Assembly: GCA_002356635.1 (NCBI GenBank)
Contig: CP023454.1
Span: forward strand, 2,836,501-2,900,500
Length of the DNA: 64,000 nt
Reading direction: 5' to 3'
Origin: Rhodobacteraceae bacterium QY30
GTDB lineage: Bacteria > Pseudomonadota > Alphaproteobacteria > Rhodobacterales > Rhodobacteraceae
Shown here: piece by piece, positions 18,363 to 26,285 of the stretch
Layout of the letters: each line of letters starts with the position of its first letter
Numbering within the stretch: the first letter of the stretch is position 1
Translations under genes and position numbers: made by a program
Notes under the pieces: model-generated
Databases searched by the model: none
The model's input: the letters and a program-made list of their open reading frames with translations, nothing else
Told to the model about the DNA's origin: nothing

Positions 18363-19535
18363 TCAGGCCAGCTGCCCCGCCGCCCAGGCCGAAGACCAGG
18401 CCCACTGGAAGTTGTAGCCGCCCAGCCAGCCCGTAACATCGACGACCTCCCCCACGAAGAACAGCCCCGGCACCTTGCGGGCCTGCATCGTCCGGGCGTC
18501 AAGATCATCGGTATCGACACCGCCCAGCGTCACCTCGGCCGTGCGGTAGCCTTCGGTTCCCACGGGCCGCAACTGCCAACGATGCACGGCATCGGAAATC
18601 CGGGCCAGGCTGGACTTCGACTGGTCGCCCAGGGTGCCGGTGGCCCCGGCCGCGCCGGCCACCAGCGTGGCAAGCTTGTCGGGCAGAAGCCGCGCCAGCG
18701 CGTTGCGGATCGCAACCTTTCCCGACCCCGTCAGCCCGCGCAGTTCGGCTCCGATGTCCCTGCCCCGGGCCAGATCGACGGTGATCGCATCGCCTTCGCG
18801 CCAATAACTGCTGATCTGCAGGATCGACGGCCCCGACAGGCCGCGATGGGTGAACAGCATCCCTTCGTCAAAGCTGACCTTCCCGCATCCCACCCGCGCC
18901 TCGACCGCGACACCGGCCAGCGGCGCCGTCCGCGCCAGATCCTGCGGCCCGAAGGTCAGCGGCACAAGCGCGGGCCGCGGCGGCACAATCCGCAGGCCGA
19001 ACCGTTCGGCAATCTGGTAGCCAAGCCCCGAGGCGCCCATCTTCGGGATCGACTTGCCCCCGGTCGCCACGATCAGCGAACTGGCCTGGATCACGCCGCC
19101 CGAGGTCTCGATGCGGTAAGGACCCGGTCCCGTGATCGTGCCCACGTCGGTCGACAGCCAGAGTTCGCAGCCCGTGGCGCGCATGTCCTCGGTCAGCATG
19201 GCGACGATCTGCCTGGCCGATCCGTCGCAGAACAGCTGGCCGAGCGTCTTTTCGTGCCACGCGATGCCGGCCCGATCCACGCGCGCGATGAAATCCTGCG
19301 GGGTGAAGCGCCTCAGCGCCGAAAGTGCAAAGCGCGGGTTCTGCGACAGGAAGCGGTCGGCCGGTGCTTCCCGGTTGGTAAAGTTGCACCGCCCACCGCC
19401 GGAAATGCGGATCTTTTCACCCGGCGCAGCGGCATGATCCACCACGATCACCCGCCGCCCGCGCCGGCCGGCCTCGGCCGCCGCGAACATGCCGGCCGCG
19501 CCGGCGCCCAGGATTGCCACGTCACATTCGATCAT
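18363..19535 (-). CDS. BaiN/HI0933-family NAD(P)/FAD oxidoreductase
   Basis: A 390-residue flavoprotein. It opens with the Rossmann dinucleotide motif AILGAGAAGMFAA and carries the family signature GGGRCNFTN near residue 55. A C-terminal GEVVDVTGWLGGYNFQWAWSS closes the FAD site. Members of this family are conserved but mostly uncharacterised; a few are linked to bile-acid reduction. I start at Met 19535 (MIECDVAILGAG); another Met at 19547 would add four residues. The gene lies head-to-head with tRNA-Gln. Confidence 0.85.
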   Translation of the reverse strand: MIECDVAILGAGAAGMFAAAEAGRRGRRVIVVDHAAAPGEKIRISGGGRCNFTNREAPADRFLSQNPRFALSALRRFTPQDFIARVDRAGIAWHEKTLGQLFCDGSARQIVAMLTEDMRATGCELWLSTDVGTITGPGPYRIETSGGVIQASSLIVATGGKSIPKMGASGLGYQIAERFGLRIVPPRPALVPLTFGPQDLARTAPLAGVAVEARVGCGKVSFDEGMLFTHRGLSGPSILQISSYWREGDAITVDLARGRDIGAELRGLTGSGKVAIRNALARLLPDKLATLVAGAAGATGTLGDQSKSSLARISDAVHRWQLRPVGTEGYRTAEVTLGGVDTDDLDARTMQARKVPGLFFVGEVVDVTGWLGGYNFQWAWSSAWAAGQLA

Positions 19536-19645
19536 GGCCGACCCCATAAGCGGCGCTCCGGGCACGGACAACGTCCGATGCAAAAAATGTCGCGCATTTT
19601 TTGTCTTGCGGCCCTCCGACACCTTGGCTATGAACCGCCGCGTGT

Positions 19646-19720
<75 letters not shown>

Positions 19721-19742
19721 GCCTTCCCGGTCCATAAGAGAC

Positions 19743-19796
19743 ATGACGACTGCCCCGCAGTTCTGCCGCGATTGCGGGGGCTTGCGGGAAGATTGA
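19743..19796 (+). pseudogene. Severed 17-codon zinc-ribbon ORF
   Basis: An ATG-initiated 17-residue ORF (MTTAPQFCRDCGGLRED) with a C-x2-C knuckle, starting 22 bases after the tRNA. It stops two bases before the nested inverted repeats of the recombinase element. It looks like the N terminus of a longer zinc-ribbon protein cut by the insertion. Some Rhodobacterales DNA polymerase IV genes begin with a similar CRDC knuckle, but that assignment is a guess from memory. Confidence 0.4.
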
Positions 19797-19798
19797 CC

Positions 19799-19871
19799 AT
19801 CCCCGAGACGCGGAGCGGAAGCGCCAAATCGGCGCAGATTCGCGCCGATCTCTGTTTGCGCTTTCGGGGAT
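19799..19871. repeat. Nested inverted repeats at recombinase element end
   Basis: Outer arms ATCCCCGA (19799-19806) and TCGGGGAT (19864-19871) enclose inner arms ATCGGCGC (19828-19835) and GCGCCGAT (19842-19849) around a 6-nt spacer. The structure lies just past the 3' end of the recombinase gene, between it and the truncated ORF. It could be a recombinase attachment or binding site, or a transcription terminator. Confidence 0.55.
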
Positions 19872-19893
19872 TGTTGATTGGGGCCGCAGGGCG

Positions 19894-21543
19894 TCAGAGC
19901 CGGGCGATCAGCGCCCGCTGCGCCGCCCAGTCGATGGGCAGGTCGCTATTGATCAGCGCTTCGGTGGTCAGGCCCACCGGCTGGCGGCCTTCGGCGATCT
20001 GCTGGATGATGTCAGGCGCCAGGAAGGCGAGCGGCAACAACTGCTGGATGCGCTGCTTCCAGATGCCCTCGCGCTCGGCAATCTCCGCGTAGCTCTCGCC
20101 ACGGCTCAGCGCCGCAAACCAGTCGCGGGCCTTCACCAGGTTGCGGATCAGCACCTTGTCGACCTCTGGGGAACGGTCGCTGAGCAAGACCTTTGTCTCG
20201 ACCCCACGGCGGCGGATCCGGAACGGCGCCGCGATCGCAAGCTGCGCCGGGTTCAGCCGCTCTGGCGCGATGCCGAGCCGGTCGGCGAGCACCGCCGCCG
20301 CCACGGTGATGTGCATGCGGCCGGGGGCAATGCGGACCTCGGCAACCAGCGCCCGCAGAGCCGCGGCCGCATGTGGACCATCAAGCTCGGCGATCAGGCT
20401 GTCGATGCGCTTGTCGATCGCCGCCATCTCCCCTGCCAGCGCGGTGACCAGCAGATGACTGGCCTGACCCGGCGCATTGAGCCAGGCCCGCAGCCGGCCA
20501 ATGATGCCGGATTCCAGTTCCGGGGCCGGCAGCCGCCAGGCCTCGGGGTGGCTGGCGCTCTTGTCGTTCAGGAGCCGGTTCGAGAGGTAATAGCGCAGCC
20601 GGTGGCCGTTCTTGCGGCTGTGACTCGGCGTCAGCCGGTCGCCGGTCTCGTCGAAGAGCTTGCCGGCCAGCGGCGAGATGTAGGCCGCCGGCGCCCGGCC
20701 CCGCGGCCGGCTGGCGCCCGCCTTCAGCAGCTCCTGCACCGCCTGCCAGTCCCCGGGCGCGATGATCGCCGGATGCTGGCCGTCATGGATCACGTTTCTG
20801 TGGCGGATGCGCCCGGCATAGACCGGGTTGGTGAGGATATGGTGCAGATGCGCCCGGCCGAAAGGTCCCCCGCCGCTGACCCGGCCATCGGGCGCGGTGC
20901 GGGTCCGGGTCCGGAGCCCGAGGTCGGCGGCGCGTTCGCGCAGCGCGATCAGCGAGCCTTCGGCTTGGTAGAGAGCATAAAGCTGGCGGACTACCTTCGC
21001 CTCGGCCGGATTTATCTTCAGCGTCCGGCCATCGGCCTCATAGCCGAAGGGCACATTGCCGCCCATCCAGAGACCCTTGCGCTTTGACGCCGCGATCTTG
21101 TCACGGATCCGCTCCGCGGTGACCTCGCGTTCGAACTGCGCGAAGGACAGCAGCATGTTCAGCGTCAGCCGGCCCATGCTGGTGGCGGTGTTGAAGGACT
21201 GGGTCACCGAGACGAAGGAAGCCCCTGCCCCGTCGAGGCGATCGACGATCCGGGCGAAGTCGGCCAGCGAACGCGTCAGCCGGTCGATCTTGTAGACCAC
21301 GATCTGGTCGACGCGGCCGGCATCGACATCCGCCAGCAGGCGCTGCATCGCCGGCCGCTCCAGCGTGCCGCCGGAGAGGCCACCATCGTCATAGGCCTCG
21401 GGCAGCAGCCGCCAGCCTTCGGCCTTCTGGCTCAGGACGTAGGCGGCGCAGGCCTCCCTTTGGGCATGGAGCGAGTTGAATGCCTGCTCCAGCCCCTCCT
21501 CGGAACTTTTGCGGGTATAGATGGCGCAGCGGACCAGAGCCAT
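19894..21543 (-). CDS. Large serine recombinase (site-specific)
   Basis: A 549-residue serine recombinase. The catalytic domain opens with AIYTRKSSEE, Ser13 being the nucleophile (Y-x-R-x-S pattern). YKIDRLTRSLADF, and MGRLTLNML followed by SFAQFEREVTAERI, complete the resolvase fold. A recombinase domain follows (about residues 150-260) and then a helical C-terminal half. No Cys pairs are seen where many large serine integrases have a zinc ribbon. The ATG at 21543 shares one base with the DUF2924 stop (TGATG). With the adjacent tRNA this is probably the integrase of a genomic island. Confidence 0.88.
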   Translation of the reverse strand: MALVRCAIYTRKSSEEGLEQAFNSLHAQREACAAYVLSQKAEGWRLLPEAYDDGGLSGGTLERPAMQRLLADVDAGRVDQIVVYKIDRLTRSLADFARIVDRLDGAGASFVSVTQSFNTATSMGRLTLNMLLSFAQFEREVTAERIRDKIAASKRKGLWMGGNVPFGYEADGRTLKINPAEAKVVRQLYALYQAEGSLIALRERAADLGLRTRTRTAPDGRVSGGGPFGRAHLHHILTNPVYAGRIRHRNVIHDGQHPAIIAPGDWQAVQELLKAGASRPRGRAPAAYISPLAGKLFDETGDRLTPSHSRKNGHRLRYYLSNRLLNDKSASHPEAWRLPAPELESGIIGRLRAWLNAPGQASHLLVTALAGEMAAIDKRIDSLIAELDGPHAAAALRALVAEVRIAPGRMHITVAAAVLADRLGIAPERLNPAQLAIAAPFRIRRRGVETKVLLSDRSPEVDKVLIRNLVKARDWFAALSRGESYAEIAEREGIWKQRIQQLLPLAFLAPDIIQQIAEGRQPVGLTTEALINSDLPIDWAAQRALIARL

Positions 21544-22001
21544 CAGCCGATGCCGAAGAAGCGCGGCCCCGACCACTGCGCTCCGGTGATCTGCCGCGCG
21601 ATCGCCGAGAGCGAGCGGTAAGTGCGGCCATCGAGCCGGAAGCCGTCGGCCACCACCTCGACTCGATAGGTGCGGCCGTTCCATTCCCGCAGCAGGCAGA
21701 CCCCGGGCCGCAGCGCCGCCGCCGAGCCGGCGGGCGGCACCTTGCCGCCCGCGATGGTCCGCAGCGTCTTCAGCACCCGCGGCGGCACGTCGCCAGCCTC
21801 CCGGACCTGCAAGGTATGGCTGAGGGCGCGGGTCAGAAACCCGGCCGAGGCGTTGCGAGGTGCCTCGGAGCCATAGAGCTGGCGCCAGAGCTTCTGCAGC
21901 GCCGGCCGGTCCATGTGAGCCAGGTCCCCGACCGTCGGAAGGGGGCGGACTCGTGAGGTCGGGGAACCAGTATCCCGCATTACTGCCGATTGGACCGCCA
22001 T
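21543..22001 (-). CDS. DUF2924 protein, recombinase partner
   Basis: A 152-residue basic protein of the DUF2924 family, regularly found directly upstream of this type of serine recombinase in alphaproteobacterial islands and prophages. Seen here: LWRQLYGSEAPRNASAGFLTRALSHTLQ and a C-terminal WNGRTYRVEVVADGF-x-LDGRTYRSLSAIARQITG. The latter resembles a small DNA-binding domain placed to read a repeat. The function is unproven; a directionality or DNA-binding role is an inference from gene pairing. It overlaps the recombinase start by one base. Confidence 0.82.
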   Translation of the reverse strand: MAVQSAVMRDTGSPTSRVRPLPTVGDLAHMDRPALQKLWRQLYGSEAPRNASAGFLTRALSHTLQVREAGDVPPRVLKTLRTIAGGKVPPAGSAAALRPGVCLLREWNGRTYRVEVVADGFRLDGRTYRSLSAIARQITGAQWSGPRFFGIG

Positions 22002-22156
22002 TTACTGCCCCCTTTACAGCTTCAGTTGCCGCGGCGCTCCGGGTCAGGACCTATCGACCTTTCCCGGGGGCGCCGCGCGTCGACTGACGCTCTCAACGCC
22101 GGGGAAGTCCAGTCGGATCAAAGATCGAAGAGGTAGTGCACCGGAGGACGAAGGGC

Positions 22157-22179
22157 CAAGTGAACAGCCGGTGGCGGCC
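22157..22179 (+). repeat. 23-bp repeat, copy 1
   Basis: A 23-bp sequence ending in CAGCCGGTGGCGGCC recurs exactly at 45806-45828, where it sits at the break point of a truncated dctM. Here it lies in the 281-bp gap between DUF2924 and the CD-NTase, a gap with no credible gene. The bases after the repeat differ in the two copies, suggesting an insertion-sequence end or a common recombination scar. Confidence 0.6.
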
Positions 22180-22282
22180 CTTAGGAGACCTTCGGCGCCA
22201 TAAACGATGCCGCAGTGCAGTTGTCGGGAGATAAAATTATCGGGGCACAACATTTTGTGCTCCCCGCCCCGTTGACGACAAG

Positions 22283-23248
22283 ATGGGCGATGGCTACATC
22301 TCCCGGATGAACGGTCTTGGCTTCGCCCCTTCACTCATCAGCAACAGCGCCGAGCCGCTGCGATGGTTCTATGTCACGCGGCGCTTTAAGGCACTTCAGG
22401 CCAATCTCGCCCTTCCGCCCGCAGCCATTGAGGATGCCAACACCAAGGCGCGGGGAGTTATCAAGTCGCTGAACCGCTTCTTCAGGGATGAGAGCATCGT
22501 CGGGCATTATGTCGTGGCGGGTTCGTGGGGAAAGACCACGGCCATTCATCCGTCGACCGATATTGATCTGTGTTTCATCCTACCCGTCGAGGTCTATCAC
22601 CGCTTCAACGCATACAGCGGCCACAAGCAATCGCAGCTGCTGAATCATGTGAAGGATGTTCTGACCACGACTTATCCGCAGACCGCTATCCGTCAGGATG
22701 GACAGGTCGTCGTAGTCGGCTTCAACAGCATCACAGTCGAGGTTGTTCCTTCGTTCCTGGCTGCGGATCGCGGCCTGATAACCTGCGATACGAACAACGG
22801 CGGACGCTGGAAGCAGGTCGATCCACTTGCCGAGATCGGCATTCTCGATCAATCGGACAACACGCTGCGGGGCAACCATCGCAAGCTGGTACGGATATTC
22901 AAGCAGTGGAAGCGTCACTGCAACGTGCCGATCAAGTCCTTCCACCTTGAACAGCTGATCGGCGAAGCCCTGCCCCGCATGAGCTGGGGCAGTCATGACG
23001 AGTTCTGGTTCGACTGGATCGTGAGGGATGTCTTCGCTCACATGACTGCGCGGGCGGGCGGCGGCTTCTTCATGCCAGGTGGCATCAATGAATGGATCGA
23101 TCTCGGCGATGCGTGGAAGTCCAAGGCAGAGACCGCACATCAGGGCGCGCTAAAGGCGTGCGAGTATGAGCGCGAGAACTTGAATCTTTTGGCGGGTAGT
23201 GAATGGCAGAAGATATTCGGAACAGTGATCCCCGAAATGGTGATCTGA
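22283..23248 (+). CDS. CD-NTase (SMODS-type cyclic-oligonucleotide synthase)
   Basis: A 321-residue nucleotidyltransferase of the Pol-beta fold. The active site reads GSWGKTTAIHPSTDIDL: Gly80-Ser81 and the metal-binding Asp93/Asp95. The third acidic residue is probably Glu153 in ITVEVVPSF. The GS-x-KTA-x-HP-x-TDID wording is that of bacterial cGAS/DncV-like enzymes, which make cyclic di- or trinucleotides on phage infection in CBASS defence. The 3' end overlaps a SLATT membrane protein by 46 bases, so the pair is coupled. The product nucleotide cannot be predicted from sequence alone. Base composition is more AT-rich than the core genes. Confidence 0.85.
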   Translation: MGDGYISRMNGLGFAPSLISNSAEPLRWFYVTRRFKALQANLALPPAAIEDANTKARGVIKSLNRFFRDESIVGHYVVAGSWGKTTAIHPSTDIDLCFILPVEVYHRFNAYSGHKQSQLLNHVKDVLTTTYPQTAIRQDGQVVVVGFNSITVEVVPSFLAADRGLITCDTNNGGRWKQVDPLAEIGILDQSDNTLRGNHRKLVRIFKQWKRHCNVPIKSFHLEQLIGEALPRMSWGSHDEFWFDWIVRDVFAHMTARAGGGFFMPGGINEWIDLGDAWKSKAETAHQGALKACEYERENLNLLAGSEWQKIFGTVIPEMVI

Positions 23249-23748
23249 AGGCGGCGCACGGAGCGATTGTGAAGGAATGCCGTGAACAGGCGCGCAATAC
23301 GCTTTACACGTCCACGAGCTTCTTCATCTGGCTGCGCATCCTAAAGATCGCGCGAGCCGTATTGTGGGTTCTGGCAGCCGCCTCGGGCGCGGCGGCTGCG
23401 AGCACGGTGCTATCCTCGCGCGAGGATATGGAGCTTGTGATCGCTGGATTGGCCTTGCTGGCCGTAATCCTGCCAGGCGCAACCAAGGCGCTGAACCTGG
23501 ACGATGCAATCGAGGCTTACGCTAAAAAAGCGGGGGCCTTCAAAAACGCCGAGGGCGCACTGCGCCGTGCGGCCAACGTTTGGTCGAACAAGCCCTACGA
23601 TGAATTCGAGAAGGAGGCCAAGTCAGCGCTGTCCCAACTGGACGAAGCCCGAAAGGGCTCGCTAACCCCGCCCGAATGGTGCTTCAAGGCCGCTCAGCGG
23701 AAGGTAAAATCCGGCGACTACGACCCGGACGAAGAAAAGCACGGTTGA
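23203..23748 (+). CDS. SLATT-domain two-helix membrane effector
   Basis: A 181-residue protein with two adjacent membrane helices (about residues 48-73 and 77-98) followed by a charged cytoplasmic helical tail. This is the layout of SLATT proteins, which are predicted pore-forming effectors partnered with nucleotide synthases. The ATG at 23203 lies inside the CD-NTase gene, giving a 46-base overlap; the next candidate starts are non-ATG. The C-terminal KSGDYDPDEEK is very acidic. The pair resembles a minimal type I CBASS without Cap2/Cap3. Function is inferred from family and context. Confidence 0.8.
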   Translation: MAEDIRNSDPRNGDLKAAHGAIVKECREQARNTLYTSTSFFIWLRILKIARAVLWVLAAASGAAAASTVLSSREDMELVIAGLALLAVILPGATKALNLDDAIEAYAKKAGAFKNAEGALRRAANVWSNKPYDEFEKEAKSALSQLDEARKGSLTPPEWCFKAAQRKVKSGDYDPDEEKHG

Positions 23749-23779
23749 AATTTCTCGGATCCAAGACGCCACTGGGCAC

Positions 23780-24260
23780 TCCAGACGTTTGCGTGCGCAG
23801 CGACCGTCCGCTCACCGCCCAGATCGGCAGATGATAGTCATCAGGTTCGTCCGCGAGCGGGCCTGACCGTATCTTGGCGCCGCCTTCGGTGATGGGCAGC
23901 GACAGTATCGTGGTGGTCTTCACCTCTTGGGGAAGCATCGGGGCGCAGGAGCGCACTGCGGCCGGGCCAAAGGCCGTCGATCATGCGGTGAGGTGCGCGG
24001 CTTTTCGTTCCCCGGCGCGACCTCTGCGATGCCGAAAAGCGTGACGGAGCGCGTGTTGACCGAATGGTTGAAGCCGGAACGAGCGAGGACGAAGCCATCG
24101 AGGATCGTCACGTTCATGCAGACGTCATGGCCTTTACCCGCGCGCAGGGCGTGGCTGGCGGATGAACCGTGCGGTGAGCGAATGCACAACGAAGTCCGCG
24201 CCGAGCGCCAACGGCCACCGTTTGTCGCCAGTCGCGGAATCGCTCTGCGTCCGCAACCGC
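23780..24260 (-). pseudogene. Decayed pyridoxamine-phosphate-oxidase-like flavin-binding gene
   Basis: Pieces of one protein are spread over three minus-strand frames. The first is VTILDGFVLARSGFNHSVN with VTLFGIAEV (about 24120-24020). The second is IDGLWPGR (about 23980). The third is KTTTILSLPI and AKIRSGPLADEPDDYHLPIWA (about 23920-23820). In order they match the FMN-binding split-barrel family (NimA/PNPOx-like). At least two frameshifts and a poor N terminus show that it no longer codes. The neighbouring open reading frames on either strand are by-products. Confidence 0.65.
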
Positions 24261-24473
24261 GCAAGATTGCGGCACCGCTTCGGCGAGGTTTCCGGGGCGG
24301 ATGCAATGTCCATGCCACGTCAAGGTTAATGACAGGCGGGGCAGTGCACCACGCCCTTTCGACTAGTCTCTAAATCCATGTTCTAAGTCAGTCGGTTTTG
24401 CCGCTTTCTGACAGCGGGAAAGCGGCCGAGGCGTAACGAGTTCTGTGATCTGTGTGTGTTAGGGTGCTGTAAG

Positions 24474-24635
24474 ATGAATGTGTCTGTAAAAGCTCGCGCC
24501 GCTTTCCCCAAGCTTCAGCCCAGTGAACCCCCGGCTCGGAGAGGCCCCGGCTCGGCCTGCCGCGCCTACTTGCGCAACAAGCCTTTCCTGGAGACCGGCG
24601 TCATGATCCTGCTGCTGGCTCTGGCCTTCGTCTGA
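24474..24635 (+). CDS. Possible small membrane protein (53 aa)
   Basis: ATG-initiated ORF of 53 codons beginning MNVSVKARAAF, basic and Pro-rich, ending with a short hydrophobic helix (VMILLLALAFV) that could act as a tail anchor. There is no good ribosome binding site and no recognised family. It lies in the otherwise gene-poor 23.75-25.26 kb stretch. I regard it as possible only. Confidence 0.3.
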   Translation: MNVSVKARAAFPKLQPSEPPARRGPGSACRAYLRNKPFLETGVMILLLALAFV

Positions 24636-24719
24636 ATTGTATCAGGGGATACGCGTGGCAACTGGCCTTACGGCCTCACCGGACGCAGGTTGGTTTACCG
24701 TGGTTGACCACTTGGGCGG

Positions 24720-24887
24720 TCAAAGCATCGAGTTGCGCAGCACTTCTTCCAAGATGAACAGCGCCGCTCCAAGGCCACCGAAGCCCAGCATGATTGCACA
24801 CCCCATCAGTTGCAACGGGAGGCGCTCCCAGTCCATCGGGTTGCGAATCACGCTCCGCGCTTTCGTGAGAACCAGTCTACGCTGCAT
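24720..24887 (-). CDS. Possible small membrane protein (55 aa)
   Basis: A 55-codon ORF starting MQRRLVLTKARSVIRNPMD, then a hydrophobic helix LMGCAIMLGFGGLGAALFIL and a short LEEVLRNSML tail. A positively charged N terminus followed by one membrane helix is plausible for a real small protein, and GGTGG lies just before the ATG. An overlapping 88-codon plus-strand frame (24637-24903) has unlikely composition and is disregarded. Confidence 0.4.
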   Translation of the reverse strand: MQRRLVLTKARSVIRNPMDWERLPLQLMGCAIMLGFGGLGAALFILEEVLRNSML

Positions 24888-25256
24888 GTTCACCACCTAC
24901 TGATACTGTTGTTGACGATTCCGCGTTGTCGCTGGCGATGCAAGTAAGGCAATCCTTACCTTACACAGAAAGGCCAATGGAGGTCTGAGTGTAGTGGAAA
25001 GATGTGTCGCTTTTGCTTCGCAACAATTGGGGGGCTGGCGAATCCCAGGCGTTAGCGTTGTCGCGCAGACGCACGTCGGAAACCCTTCACGAGGTTGCGT
25101 AGGTTCTGCCTGCCTTCGACAGTAGACTCCACCTCCTGGATCGGTCCGTCGTAACATCGTTGCCTCTGGCGGATGATAGAAAGACCGCCTTGCTTTTCGG
25201 CGGCGGAGTTCGCAAAGTCTGCGACCCGGATCCAGCGCCATGCAGGAACAGCTTCG
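24888..25256. other. Gene-poor interval
   Basis: About 370 bases upstream of the DMT transporter. Open frames here have no recognisable similarity and Cys/Arg-rich composition typical of non-coding frames. I see no RNA gene or clear promoter. Confidence 0.4.
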
Positions 25257-26258
25257 ATGAACCATCTGCCGCAAGGCGTCCTCGCCATTATTCCGGCCGT
25301 CTTCGCGATGGCACTGACGGATGCCATCATCAAGAACTGGAGTGCGGGGATCTCGCTCTGGCAGATCTGGGTGCTGCGCTCGCTTCTGGTGCTGCCGGTG
25401 CTATTCGTCCTGGCACGTGGGCAGGTCCGGACGGCAGGAGCCGGTTGGATCGCGCTGCGCAGCCTGGCGCTGATCTTGATGTATCTGACGATGTATCCGG
25501 CGCTGGCGCTGATGGACATGTCGCTGATGGGGGCGGCCTTCTACACCGCACCCTTGTTCATCGTCGGCCTGTCGGCGCTGGTGCTCGGACAGCGGATCGC
25601 ACTCATGCAGTGGTTGGCGATCCTGGTCGGCTTCTCCGGTTTGCTCCTGATCGTGCGGCCCTTCGGCGCGGCCTTCACGCCGGTGATCCTGCTGCCGGTG
25701 GCAGCGGCGTTCTTCTATGCCTGCGCGGCCATCGTCACCCGTGCCCGCTGCCTGTCGACCGGGTCCGTCGCGATGGGCTTCTGGCTCAACGTGGCCTTCC
25801 TTGGCTTCGGCGGCGTTGCGGCGGCGCTGATCGAGATGGGCATTCCGGTGCCGGCGGTGGACTTTCCTTTCCTTCTCTCCGGCTGGCAGGCGATGAGCTT
25901 GCAGGACTGGAGCGTCATCGTCCTGCTTTCACTGTTGATGACGGGCGTGGCCATCGGGGTTGCGCATGCCTACCAGTCGCCGCAGCCCGCCGTGATCGCG
26001 ACGCTCGAATACTGCTACATGATCTTCGCGATCTTCTGGGGCTTCGTCTTCTTCCGCGAAGTGCCTGACCTCTGGACGATCGGCGGCATGGTTCTGATTG
26101 CTGCCGGCGGTGCTGCCGTTCTCATGGGGGGCGCCAGCACGAGTCCGTCCAGGTCTGCAAAAAGCGGGACACTCATCTGCCGTATGTCGCTCTGCCGACA
26201 AAGCTGTCACGTCAGAGTCGTCCCGGGTGCGGAGCCAGCGAAGGAAGGAGGGTCCTGA
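25257..26258 (+). CDS. EamA/DMT-superfamily transporter
   Basis: A 333-residue inner-membrane protein with about ten helices in two EamA repeats, typical of drug/metabolite exporters. Visible marks are the first-repeat end YPALALMDMSLMGAAFYTAPLFI and the second-repeat YQSPQPAVIATLEYCYMIFAIFWG. The last 40 residues (SRSAKSGTLICRMS onward) are hydrophilic and Cys/Ser-rich and look like a read-through extension beyond the usual end. Substrate unknown. The ATG at 25257 opens MNHLPQGVLAII. Confidence 0.82.
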   Translation: MNHLPQGVLAIIPAVFAMALTDAIIKNWSAGISLWQIWVLRSLLVLPVLFVLARGQVRTAGAGWIALRSLALILMYLTMYPALALMDMSLMGAAFYTAPLFIVGLSALVLGQRIALMQWLAILVGFSGLLLIVRPFGAAFTPVILLPVAAAFFYACAAIVTRARCLSTGSVAMGFWLNVAFLGFGGVAAALIEMGIPVPAVDFPFLLSGWQAMSLQDWSVIVLLSLLMTGVAIGVAHAYQSPQPAVIATLEYCYMIFAIFWGFVFFREVPDLWTIGGMVLIAAGGAAVLMGGASTSPSRSAKSGTLICRMSLCRQSCHVRVVPGAEPAKEGGS

Positions 26259-26285
26259 AATAGTATGGGTCGCGGCCGGTCCCCG

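Noticed and set aside
22283-23248. Plain tRNA nucleotidyltransferase or kanamycin-type nucleotidyltransferase
   Set aside because: The GS...KTTA-x-HP-x-TDID motif and the overlapping SLATT gene fit CD-NTases much better.
23927-24373. 148-codon plus-strand frame
   Set aside because: It is antisense to the recognisable flavin-binding pseudogene and has no likeness of its own.
24637-24903. 88-codon plus-strand frame
   Set aside because: Composition is not protein-like; the opposite strand holds a better small ORF.
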